Shown here one piece after another: positions 28,639-35,716 of a DNA stretch of 64,000 bases. Below the pieces are notes generated by a model. The model made no database searches. It saw only the letters and a list, made by a program, of their open reading frames with translations, and was not told the DNA's origin. Positions within the stretch are counted from its first letter, which is position 1. The number at the start of each line of letters is the position of its first letter. Source of the DNA: Ferruginibacter sp050611725 (lineage in GTDB: Bacteria; Bacteroidota; Bacteroidia; Chitinophagales; Chitinophagaceae); contig NZ_JBODJB010000001.1 of NCBI RefSeq assembly GCF_050611725.1, forward strand, positions 2,852,001 to 2,916,000. Reading direction: 5' to 3'. The position numbers and the translations under genes are program-made.

Positions 28639-29013
28639 TTAAGCAATTTCAACTTCAGCACCAGCTTCAGTTAATTTTACTTTAAGATCTTCAGCAGTTG
28701 CTTTATCAACACCTTCTTTAACTGGTTTTGGAGCGCCGTCAACTAAATCTTTAGCTTCTTTCAATCCTAAACCTGTTAATTCTTTAACAACTTTTACAAC
28801 AGCTAATTTGTTAGCGCCACCGCTTTTCAAAATTACGTTGAAAGATGTTTTTTCTTCAGCAGCAGCGGCACCGCCACCACCATCAGCACTTACTACAACT
28901 GCAGCTGCAGCTGGTTCAATACCGTACTCTGATTTTAAGAATTCTGCTAATTCTTGTACTTCTTTTACTGTTAAACCTACAAGGTTTTCAGCTAATGCTT
29001 TTACGTCTGCCAT
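28639..29013 (-). CDS. rplL: 50S ribosomal protein L7/L12
   Basis: The flexible stalk protein of the large subunit, which recruits translation factors. The 124 residues comprise an N-terminal dimerisation helix pair, an Ala/Gly hinge (AAAAVVVSADGGGGAAAAEE, about residues 35-54) and the conserved C-terminal domain FNVILKSGGANKLAVVKVVK with GLGLKEAKDLVDGAPKPVKEG. It is the last gene of the rplK-rplA-rplJ-rplL series and ends in a terminator. A 170-nt spacer containing four 8-bp repeats separates it from rplJ. Confidence 0.98.
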   Translation of the reverse strand: MADVKALAENLVGLTVKEVQELAEFLKSEYGIEPAAAAVVVSADGGGGAAAAEEKTSFNVILKSGGANKLAVVKVVKELTGLGLKEAKDLVDGAPKPVKEGVDKATAEDLKVKLTEAGAEVEIA

Positions 29014-29087
29014 AATGTTTAAATTTTTTCCGCCTTCATTGTTTTCACTCCGGCGGAGAGTTTAAAAAAATTGTTTTCTGTATAATG

Positions 29088-29119
29088 TGCAAATATGCAA
29101 ATATGCAAATATGCAAATA
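29088..29119. repeat. 8-bp tandem repeat (4 copies of TGCAAATA)
   Basis: Four perfect head-to-tail TGCAAATA units lie in the rplJ-rplL spacer. Such a tract may vary in copy number by slippage and would change the spacing between the two cistrons. Confidence 0.9.
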
Positions 29120-29183
29120 TCAATTTGTTATAGTTAAACTGTGTCGAAGCAAAATTTGTACATTTGCTAATCGGCACATTCAA

Positions 29184-29813
29184 CTATGCTTCTGGTGTTG
29201 CTCCAGCTTCAGCAGCTGGTGCTTCCGGAGTTGCAGGAGCTTCTGCTGCAGGAGATTCTGCAACCGGTGCGGCCGCTTCAACTGCAGGAGCTGCTGCTTC
29301 AGCAACAACTTCTTCGGCACCTTTAGCTGCATCTTTGTTTTGTAACGCACCCAATACACGTTGAATTGGAGATTGTAACAATCCGATAACTTCACCAATA
29401 AGCTCATTCTTAGTTTTGATCTTAGTAAGCGCCTTCAATTGATTATCGCCTACGAATACATCACCGTTAATGAATGCAGCCTTTAATTCAGGCTTTTCGC
29501 TTTTGCTTTCAGTTCTGAAACCACTTAAGATCAAGGCCGGCTCTTTAGGATTTTCACTGAACAACAAAGCAGTTACTTTATGTAATGAATCATAAACACC
29601 TGCATATTTTTCAGCATCAATACTTTCCAATGCTTTTTTGATCAAAGTATTTTTAGCAACTTTCATTTCCACTTGCTTGTTAAAGCAATGACGACGAAGT
29701 TGACTAACCTGTGCTACCGTTAAACTTTCGGTATCAGTTACGTAGAAGTTATTGTACTGAGAGAATTTTTCTTTCAGTGCAACAATTACTTCATTTTTTT
29801 CTTGTTTAGTCAT
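29184..29813 (-). CDS. rplJ: 50S ribosomal protein L10 with long Ala/Pro/Glu tail
   Basis: The base of the L7/L12 stalk, binding 23S rRNA and L7/L12 dimers. ATG at 29813 (MTKQEKNEVIVALKEKF) is chosen; seven more in-frame codons upstream are probably untranslated. The L10 core (about 1-165) includes NNFYVTDTESLTVAQVSQLR and FCKNTLIKKAL-like AKNTLIKKALESI. The last about 45 residues are almost only Ala, Pro, Glu, Val and Thr (AAAPAVEAAAPVAESPAAEA...), an extension beyond the usual about 170-residue length. A 61-nt spacer to rplA carries a repeat-like sequence. Confidence 0.96.
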   Translation of the reverse strand: MTKQEKNEVIVALKEKFSQYNNFYVTDTESLTVAQVSQLRRHCFNKQVEMKVAKNTLIKKALESIDAEKYAGVYDSLHKVTALLFSENPKEPALILSGFRTESKSEKPELKAAFINGDVFVGDNQLKALTKIKTKNELIGEVIGLLQSPIQRVLGALQNKDAAKGAEEVVAEAAAPAVEAAAPVAESPAAEAPATPEAPAAEAGATPEA

Positions 29814-29828
29814 AACAAATATTTTTGT

Positions 29829-29860
29829 TGTCATCCTGAGCGATAGCGAAGTATCTCGCC
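29829..29860. repeat. repeat-like sequence in the rplA-rplJ spacer
   Basis: GTCATCCTGAGCGATAGCGA and the following AGTATCTCGCC resemble, from memory, a motif widely scattered in Bacteroidota intergenic DNA. Here it fills the spacer inside a ribosomal protein operon. Confidence 0.4.
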
Positions 29861-29874
29861 ATCAATTAGGGTGA

Positions 29875-30564
29875 CTAGTTTGAAACAGATTTAGTGTCAA
29901 TTAAAATACCCGGGCTCATGGTACTTGCCATGCTAACGCCTTTAAGGTATGTACCTTTTGAAGATGATGGTTTTAATTTTACCAATGCATTGATCAACTC
30001 CTGACTGTTTTCAGCAATTTTTTCAGCGCTGAAACTTACACGACCGATAGATGCATGTATGATACCAACCTTATCAACTTTAAAAGCAATTTTACCACCT
30101 TTTACTTCATTTACTGCAGCTGCAACATCATTTGTTACAGTACCGGTTTTAGGATTCGGCATTAAGTTACGAGGACCTAATACTTTACCTAGTTTACCGA
30201 TCTTAGGCATTACTGAAGGAGTAGCGATGATCACATCGATATCTGTCCAGCCACCTTCAATTTTTGTAATGAATTCATCTAACCCAACAAAATCAGCACC
30301 TGCATCTTTTGCAGCAGCCTCTTTATCAGGCGTACAAAGCACCAATACTTTTTTCGTTTTACCGGTACCGTGAGGTAATGAAACCGTACCACGGATAGCT
30401 TGGTCTGCTTTCTTAGGATCTACTCCTAATTTGATATGTAAGTCAACAGAACTATCAAATTTAGTTGTGTTGATTTCTTTAACTAAGGAAGAAGCTTCTT
30501 TTAAAGAGTAAGCTTTGTTAATATCAACCTTAGCGTTTGCTAATTTTCTTTTTTTAGTAATCAT
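29875..30564 (-). CDS. rplA: 50S ribosomal protein L1
   Basis: The L1 stalk protein, which binds 23S rRNA and aids release of deacylated tRNA from the E site. The 229 residues are full length. Landmarks are NTTKFDSSVDLHIKLGVDPKK-type residues near 35-55, GTVSLPHGTGK, GKLGKVLGPRNLMPNPKTGT (about 125-144) and FSAEKIAENSQELINALVKLKPSSSKGTYLK near the end. It lies 25 nt after rplK in the same operon. In many bacteria L1 also represses its own mRNA, but no clear leader mimic was identified here. Confidence 0.98.
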   Translation of the reverse strand: MITKKRKLANAKVDINKAYSLKEASSLVKEINTTKFDSSVDLHIKLGVDPKKADQAIRGTVSLPHGTGKTKKVLVLCTPDKEAAAKDAGADFVGLDEFITKIEGGWTDIDVIIATPSVMPKIGKLGKVLGPRNLMPNPKTGTVTNDVAAAVNEVKGGKIAFKVDKVGIIHASIGRVSFSAEKIAENSQELINALVKLKPSSSKGTYLKGVSMASTMSPGILIDTKSVSN

Positions 30565-30589
30565 TTTCTAAAATTTTTAAGGTTGATAA

Positions 30590-31033
30590 TTAATTTTCCC
30601 AAGGGGCTTTTCCGTCAACAGTTAAACCCATGCTACGTGCAGTACCGGCAACCATGCTCATCGCACTGTTTAGGGTAAATGCATTCAAGTCAGCCATTTT
30701 ATCCTCAGCGATCGCTTGAACTTGCGCCCAGGTAACTTTACCAACTTTTACACGGTTTGGTTCTTTACTACCACTTTGTAATTTAGCCGCTTCCATTAAT
30801 TGAACTGCAGCCGGTGGAGTTTTGATGATGAATTCGAAAGACTTATCAGCGAAAACCGTGATAAGTACAGGAAGTACTTTTCCTTGTTTATCCTGGGTTC
30901 TAGCATTGAATTGCTTACAGAACTCCATGATATTGATACCTTTAGAACCTAATGCAGGCCCGATTGGTGGTGCAGGATTGGCTTGACCGCCTTTACACTG
31001 CAATTTCACATAACCTGTGATCTCTTTTGCCAT
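30590..31033 (-). CDS. rplK: 50S ribosomal protein L11
   Basis: Part of the GTPase-associated centre, binding 23S rRNA helices 43/44. The 147 residues are full length, with the proline-rich N-terminal signature GGQANPAPPIGPALGSKGIN (residues 15-34) and C-terminal RNA-binding VKVGKVTWAQVQAIAEDKM. It is the first gene of the rplKAJL operon, with a TACCTTTG -7 box upstream at 31120-31127. nusG and secE, which commonly precede it, are absent; a divergent DUF2130 gene is there instead. Confidence 0.99.
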   Translation of the reverse strand: MAKEITGYVKLQCKGGQANPAPPIGPALGSKGINIMEFCKQFNARTQDKQGKVLPVLITVFADKSFEFIIKTPPAAVQLMEAAKLQSGSKEPNRVKVGKVTWAQVQAIAEDKMADLNAFTLNSAMSMVAGTARSMGLTVDGKAPWEN

Positions 31034-31119
31034 GTTGTTACTTTTTTTGGTGATAGCGTGCCGTCATTTTAACGACACTCCCAATACAATAAATTCCTCT
31101 AAAGAACTATTTGGGGCGG

Positions 31120-31127
31120 CAAAGGTA
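31120..31127 (-). promoter_or_regulatory. putative rplK promoter -7 box
   Basis: Minus-strand TACCTTTG followed by CCGCCCC matches TAnnTTTG exactly. It predicts a leader of about 80 nt and matches the rpoB box. Confidence 0.55.
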
Positions 31128-31200
31128 CACAAAAAATTAAGAATTAAAAATGAAAAATGAAAATTTTTTGGGCTTTCCACCACAAATCCCTGATTTTGCT

Positions 31201-31274
31201 TCAGTTCCGGCTTTTCGCTGCAATCATTTTGTTCCTTCGTCACAAAAAGGATTTCCGCTACAATCCGGCAGCCA
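31201..31274. repeat. dispersed-type repeat with direct arms around a small hairpin
   Basis: TTTTCGCTGCAATC and ATTTCCGCTACAATCC form imperfect direct arms. Between them TTTTGT and ACAAAA can pair around CCTTCGTC. From memory, similar arrangements recur in Bacteroidota intergenic DNA. It lies in the 360-nt region between divergent rplK and the DUF2130 gene, which holds no other feature beyond the rplK promoter. Confidence 0.45.
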
Positions 31275-31393
31275 TTCAACAATTATTTATCAATCAACAT
31301 CTTCAAACTGCCGCTTTATACTCTTTTATTTACAAAGTTTTTAATTCGTGTAATTAGTGCCTTAAATTCGTGCAATTATATAAAAATTGTGAA

Positions 31394-32548
31394 ATGGCGA
31401 ATGAAATAACATGCCCCAGTTGCGGACATCAGTTTGAATTGAACGAAAGCCTTAAAAATGAGGTAGAGAAAGAATTGCGTGGCAAAATGGTTGACTGGCA
31501 AAAGAAAAAAGAAGAAGAATTTGAGAAAAATAAAATTGCTGCCGAAGCAGCAGCTCAAAAAAAAGCAGCAGAACAATTTGCCTCTCAATTAAAATCTTTT
31601 GAAGAAGAAGCGAAAATAAAAAACCAACAACTACAGGAACTACAAAAAAAGGAACTCGATCTGCTAAGAGATAAAAATGCTTTAGAAGAAAAACAAAAAA
31701 ACCTTGAAGTAGAAATTGAAAAACGTTTCTTAGAAAAAAGAAAAGAGATTGAAGACTCTGCCATCAAAAGAGAACAGGAATTATTTGACCTTAAAACAAA
31801 AGAATTTAAAGTTCAAATGGAGGCTCAACAAAAGCTGATTGAAGAGCTGAAGCGTAAGAGCGAACAAGGCAGTATGCAATTACAAGGTGAGAGCCAGGAA
31901 TTGTTATTGGAAGAAATTTTAAAAGAGAGTTTTCCGTTTGATGCTATTGAAGAAGTAGGCAAAGGTGTTGAAGGTGCCGATTGTATTCAAATAATCAGAA
32001 ATGGAAGCGGTAAAGAATGCGGTAAAATTATTTATGAAAGTAAACGCACCAAAGCATGGAGCAATGGCTGGATCGATAAATTAAAATCGGATATGCGTAA
32101 CAGTGGGGCTGATGTTGCCATATTGGTATCGCAGGTTTTTCCAAAGGACATGGAAAAGTTTGGTGAAAAAGATGGCATTTGGATCTGCAATTTTAATGAA
32201 GTCAGCAGTGTGGCTCATTTGTTACGCAGCGGTATCATTAAAATAGATGCTGTACAAAAAAGCCAGGAAAACAAAGGCGGTAAAATGCAAATGCTCTACG
32301 ACTATTTAACCGGCAACGAATTCCGTGGACAAATGGAATCTATTGTAGAAGGTTTTATGGCCATGAAACAAGGTATTTCCAAAGAGCGTATCCAAATGGA
32401 AAAGATCTGGAAGGAAAGAGAAAAGCAAATTGAAAAAGTGCTGATCAGCACCAGCGGCATGTATGGTTCTGTAAAAGGTATTGCTGGTGCATCGGTGGGT
32501 GATATCCCTTTGTTGGATGGTAGCGATGATAATTTGTTGGAAGACTAA
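31394..32548 (+). CDS. DUF2130-domain protein
   Basis: A cytoplasmic protein of unknown function. The start at ATG 31394 gives MANEITCPSCGHQFELNES, a zinc-ribbon-like N-terminus. A long Lys/Glu coiled coil follows (about 25-170, with EEEFEKNKIAAEAAAQKKAA), then the globular DUF2130 domain from about 175 (LLLEEILKESFPFDAIEEV, IIYESKRTKAWSNGWIDKLK, GIWICNFNEV). The DUF2130 core has features reminiscent of restriction-endonuclease-like folds, but I would not assign nuclease activity. The peptidase gene follows after 8 nt, so the two are probably cotranscribed. Confidence 0.88.
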   Translation: MANEITCPSCGHQFELNESLKNEVEKELRGKMVDWQKKKEEEFEKNKIAAEAAAQKKAAEQFASQLKSFEEEAKIKNQQLQELQKKELDLLRDKNALEEKQKNLEVEIEKRFLEKRKEIEDSAIKREQELFDLKTKEFKVQMEAQQKLIEELKRKSEQGSMQLQGESQELLLEEILKESFPFDAIEEVGKGVEGADCIQIIRNGSGKECGKIIYESKRTKAWSNGWIDKLKSDMRNSGADVAILVSQVFPKDMEKFGEKDGIWICNFNEVSSVAHLLRSGIIKIDAVQKSQENKGGKMQMLYDYLTGNEFRGQMESIVEGFMAMKQGISKERIQMEKIWKEREKQIEKVLISTSGMYGSVKGIAGASVGDIPLLDGSDDNLLED

Positions 32549-32556
32549 ATTACTGT

Positions 32557-33609
32557 ATGCCTCAGGATAGCACTACCTATACTTACGAATTTAAGATTGG
32601 CGATGCTGATTATAAAATTGAATCACCAACTGAATTAAACACTCATTCAATTGATTCATTAATTAATAACTTCAACACTGTTCATAAAACTTCTAAGGAT
32701 TATGTAGCCCCCTCCGACCAAAGTGAAGAAGGACCCAATATGATCCTCATCTATTGTTTTATTGCAATTGTTATTTTTCTTTTTATTTTTTGCATCAAAG
32801 AACTTATAAAACATTACGATTACTATACAAGTAATTGGAGATATAGAAATCCCGATTATTATGAGTATGCCCCCGCTTATACATCAAAATGGGATCCTAC
32901 TTACGATATTCCAACAACTCTTACCTATCATGGTAATGAACTCGATCTCTCAAGAACAATTTTAACGGAGGTATTAAATAAACGCTTCCCTTATTACACT
33001 AAATTAAATGGTAGTGAAAAAGATAAATTCATATCCCGACTTCAAAAATTCATTGAATCCAGAACCTTTATCATCCACGACGAAAGCGGCTTTAAAGAAA
33101 TGCCCATCCTCATCAGTGCCACCGCTATTCAATTAAGTTTTGGATTTGAAAAATATCTCCTACCCGATTTTCCAAACATTCATATTTATCCTGAAGAATT
33201 TTTAGGTGTTCATCCAAGCATCCGTTATTTAGAAGGAAATGTTTCCGGCAATTCCATCAACATTTCATGGAAGCATTTTTTAAACGGATTTAAAATTCCT
33301 GATGATGGGCAAAACGTTGGACTGCATGAAATGGCCCACGCTTATCATTTTCAAAATTTCGAAACAGGTCGGCATGAAGACGAAGATTTCACTAGAAGTT
33401 TCCCCAACTTTAATCTCTATGCAAATAAAGCATTTGCACAGGAATCTACCTCAGTAAATGATCTGTATACAGACTATGCCCTTCGTAACTTTCAGGAATT
33501 TTGGGCCGAAAGTGTGGAAATATTCTTTGAAAAGCCTACTCAAATGAAAAACACTTACCCAGAACTTTATTCGGCCATGTGTGATCTTTTAAATCAGCAA
33601 CCTAGTTAA
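32557..33609 (+). CDS. membrane-anchored M90 (MtfA-like) zinc peptidase
   Basis: A 350-residue protein with one membrane segment (about residues 65-85, MILIYCFIAIVIFLFIFCIK) and a large C-terminal domain. The zinc-binding HExxH motif is LHEMAHAYHF near residue 257, followed downstream by FAQESTSVNDLYTDYALRNFQEFWAESVEIFFE with the Glu expected as third ligand region. The pattern matches the MtfA/M90 family. MtfA in enterobacteria acts on the glucose regulator Mlc, which is not relevant here, so the substrate is unknown. It is probably cotranscribed with the DUF2130 gene. Confidence 0.8.
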   Translation: MPQDSTTYTYEFKIGDADYKIESPTELNTHSIDSLINNFNTVHKTSKDYVAPSDQSEEGPNMILIYCFIAIVIFLFIFCIKELIKHYDYYTSNWRYRNPDYYEYAPAYTSKWDPTYDIPTTLTYHGNELDLSRTILTEVLNKRFPYYTKLNGSEKDKFISRLQKFIESRTFIIHDESGFKEMPILISATAIQLSFGFEKYLLPDFPNIHIYPEEFLGVHPSIRYLEGNVSGNSINISWKHFLNGFKIPDDGQNVGLHEMAHAYHFQNFETGRHEDEDFTRSFPNFNLYANKAFAQESTSVNDLYTDYALRNFQEFWAESVEIFFEKPTQMKNTYPELYSAMCDLLNQQPS

Positions 33610-33618
33610 AATAAAAAT

Positions 33619-33636
33619 GGGCTTCCGAAGAAGCCC
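33619..33636 (+). terminator. hairpin downstream of the M90 peptidase gene
   Basis: GGGCTTC-CGAA-GAAGCCC, a 7-bp stem with a stable tetraloop, followed by TTAATC. The T-tract is weak. Confidence 0.55.
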
Positions 33637-33734
33637 TTAATCAAAAAACCATTAACCATTAAACCTTATCCTATGAAAAACCTACTCTATAGTCGATAGG
33701 TTGTTCGGAAAGGTTGCATGGATTTAAAAAAAAA

Positions 33735-34262
33735 TTACCAGCTTACAGAAAATGTCTTTAAAAACTCCGGATATGTCTTTGTTTTATAAGCACTATCTCC
33801 AAAATATTTCAACGGAGGTTCTAATTGCCCGGCTTTTAAATAGCCGGCAAAAGTAGTAGCTTGTGCGTCAGGGGCCGTCAATAATACTGTAGTAGGATAG
33901 CCCAAATTACCATTAGTAAGGTAAGCAGCAAATTCATTAACCTTATATGTGCTGTTGTAATTAAAAGTTCTACCCTGCCATTTAACACTTTCCTTTGTCT
34001 CTGCATTGAACTTTATTGCGTAATAATTTTGATTGATATAGTTGGCAACCTTTTCATTTTGGTAGGTTTCTTTATCCATTACTTTACACCAATGACACCA
34101 GTTTGTATATATATCAACCAATATTGGTTTGGGGTTGTTTTTATAGGCTTTTTGCATCGCTTCAACAGTTAACCATTTTACTTCCCCCTTTTTTAAAATA
34201 TTAAATGAAGACGAAACAGCGATCAGAAAAAACAACAATAAAAAATTAATAACCTTTTGCAT
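33735..34262 (-). CDS. exported thioredoxin-family protein
   Basis: A thioredoxin-fold protein with an N-terminal signal or anchor segment (residues 5-20). The active site is NWCHWCKVMDKETYQN, a WCxWC motif as in DUF255/DsbD-gamma-like thioredoxins, preceded by KPILVDIYT. The cis-proline region is GYPTTVLL. It is probably a periplasmic thiol reductase or isomerase, or part of cytochrome maturation. ATG at 34262 is used rather than the TTG two codons upstream. It is monocistronic and diverges from ubiX across a short spacer. Confidence 0.85.
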   Translation of the reverse strand: MQKVINFLLLFFLIAVSSSFNILKKGEVKWLTVEAMQKAYKNNPKPILVDIYTNWCHWCKVMDKETYQNEKVANYINQNYYAIKFNAETKESVKWQGRTFNYNSTYKVNEFAAYLTNGNLGYPTTVLLTAPDAQATTFAGYLKAGQLEPPLKYFGDSAYKTKTYPEFLKTFSVSW

Positions 34263-34303
34263 AAACAATTGTTTAGTAGCTTAGACCTTTATTTTATAAA
34301 ATT

Positions 34304-34861
34304 ATGAATAAAATTGTTGTGGCCATTACGGGAGCCAGCGGTTCAATTTACGCCAAGGTTTTACTCGACAAATTGCTTGCCATTAAAGAGCAATGGGACG
34401 AGTTGGCCGTTGTTTTAACAAATAATGCAAAAACAGTTTGGCAAACCGAGCTTGAAAACGACAGCTACAATAATTATCCGGTAAAATTTTATACTCAACA
34501 GGATTTTAATGCACCTTTTGCATCGGGTTCGGGAAAATACAATATTATGTTGATCGTTCCCTGCAGCATGGGCACTTTGGGCAGAATAGCCGGTGGTATC
34601 AGCAATGACCTGATCTCCAGAGCTGCAGATGTGATCTTAAAGGAAAGACGAAGATTGATCTGTGTAGCAAGAGATACACCCTATAGCCTGATACATATAC
34701 GCAATATGGAAAGCATTACTTTAGCCGGTGGTATTATATGTCCTGCTACGCCATCTTTTTATAGCAAGCCAAAAACATTGGAAGAAGTGGCTGCAACGGT
34801 GGTTGACCGGGTTTTAGATCTTGCAGGATTGGATATTACTACTTATCGTTGGGGAGGGTAA
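34304..34861 (+). CDS. ubiX: UbiX-family flavin prenyltransferase
   Basis: It makes prenylated FMN, the cofactor of UbiD-type decarboxylases, from FMN and dimethylallyl phosphate. The 185 residues carry the N-terminal flavin-binding ITGASGSIYAKVLL, the central PCSMGTLGRIAGGISNDLISRAADV and the C-terminal LKERRRLICVARDTPYS with GGIICPATPSFY. A ubiD partner is not in the window. Bacteroidota often use this for menaquinone-type quinone synthesis, which would fit the respiratory genes nearby. A hairpin lies between it and the convergent lolA. Confidence 0.93.
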   Translation: MNKIVVAITGASGSIYAKVLLDKLLAIKEQWDELAVVLTNNAKTVWQTELENDSYNNYPVKFYTQQDFNAPFASGSGKYNIMLIVPCSMGTLGRIAGGISNDLISRAADVILKERRRLICVARDTPYSLIHIRNMESITLAGGIICPATPSFYSKPKTLEEVAATVVDRVLDLAGLDITTYRWGG

Positions 34862-34884
34862 GGTTTAAAAGGTCATAAAAGTTT

Positions 34885-34923
34885 AAAGGGTTTAACAAGT
34901 TGAATGAACCTGTTAAACCCTTT
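34885..34923. terminator. bidirectional hairpin terminator
   Basis: AAAGGGTTTAACA (34885-34897) pairs perfectly with TGTTAAACCCTTT (34911-34923), between the convergent ubiX and lolA genes. Confidence 0.75.
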
Positions 34924-34954
34924 AGACCTGTTAAGCTTCTTGAAAATTGATCAA

Positions 34955-35620
34955 TTATCTTAGATCGACAATTTCAACCCCGGGATTTTTCTTTGCATCA
35001 AATACAAATTGTGTATCGGGAATAGTTGCTTTTGTATTCATATTCTTTACAGCGTAAGTGTACTTATTGCCTGTTTTTTCAAATACTTTAGTAGAAACAA
35101 TTGTTTGAGAAGATTTTTCTACATACACCAATACTTTAAAGAATGGTTTAGATTTATCAAAAGGCGTAAGCTCAATTTCCTGACAAGCTTTTCCATTAAC
35201 GGTTTTATCTCCGTTCAATTTGTATAGAAAATCTTTATCATAGAAATTGGTGAATATTTTTTGTGGCGTTAGTGTATTGTTGCTTGGATCGATCTTAGTG
35301 ATAGTCAATTCTTTAGCAGCTTTATCTAGAGTTGAAACATTTGATCCATCACAATAAATTTCCTGACCGGTAACACTTACTCTGTACTTTGTACCCTTCA
35401 TATAAACGGTTCCTGATTTATTTCCCAAACTCTTACCTGCTGCATTTTCAATTTTTAAGGAAAACTCAGCTTTTACACTTTTAAAAGTTTTAAACTTAGC
35501 ACTAACCGCATCTAATATTTTTTTAGCTTCCGGATCGCTCTTACCGGTTCCTCCTTTTTGTGCAAATACTGCTGATAATGTATACAAACTCAATAGTAAA
35601 ACTGTAAATACTTTCTTCAT
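34955..35620 (-). CDS. lolA: outer-membrane lipoprotein carrier protein LolA-like
   Basis: A periplasmic chaperone that ferries lipoproteins from the inner to the outer membrane. The signal peptide (residues 1-20) ends VFAQ. The mature domain shows the LolA pattern KKILDAVSAKFKTFKSVKAEFSL, SGTVYMKGTKYRVSV and a hydrophobic half-barrel. The 221 residues match the family length. A -7 box (35640-35647) lies about 20 nt before the start. It is followed by a bidirectional terminator. Some LolA-fold proteins have other cargoes, so the exact role is inferred from family. Confidence 0.88.
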   Translation of the reverse strand: MKKVFTVLLLSLYTLSAVFAQKGGTGKSDPEAKKILDAVSAKFKTFKSVKAEFSLKIENAAGKSLGNKSGTVYMKGTKYRVSVTGQEIYCDGSNVSTLDKAAKELTITKIDPSNNTLTPQKIFTNFYDKDFLYKLNGDKTVNGKACQEIELTPFDKSKPFFKVLVYVEKSSQTIVSTKVFEKTGNKYTYAVKNMNTKATIPDTQFVFDAKKNPGVEIVDLR

Positions 35621-35639
35621 TTTTAAATTTTAAAGGTTG

Positions 35640-35647
35640 CAAAGATA
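35640..35647 (-). promoter_or_regulatory. putative lolA promoter -7 box
   Basis: Minus-strand TATCTTTG followed by CAACC matches TAnnTTTG. It predicts a leader of only about 15 nt. Confidence 0.5.
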
Positions 35648-35716
35648 TATGAATAGACTGTTTTTGCAGACCAATGGTTTATTGATGGATTATAATAATA
35701 TGTTAATAGTAGAAAG

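Noticed and set aside
29088..29119. CRISPR-like array
   Set aside because: Units of 8 bp are directly adjacent with no spacers, and there are no cas genes.
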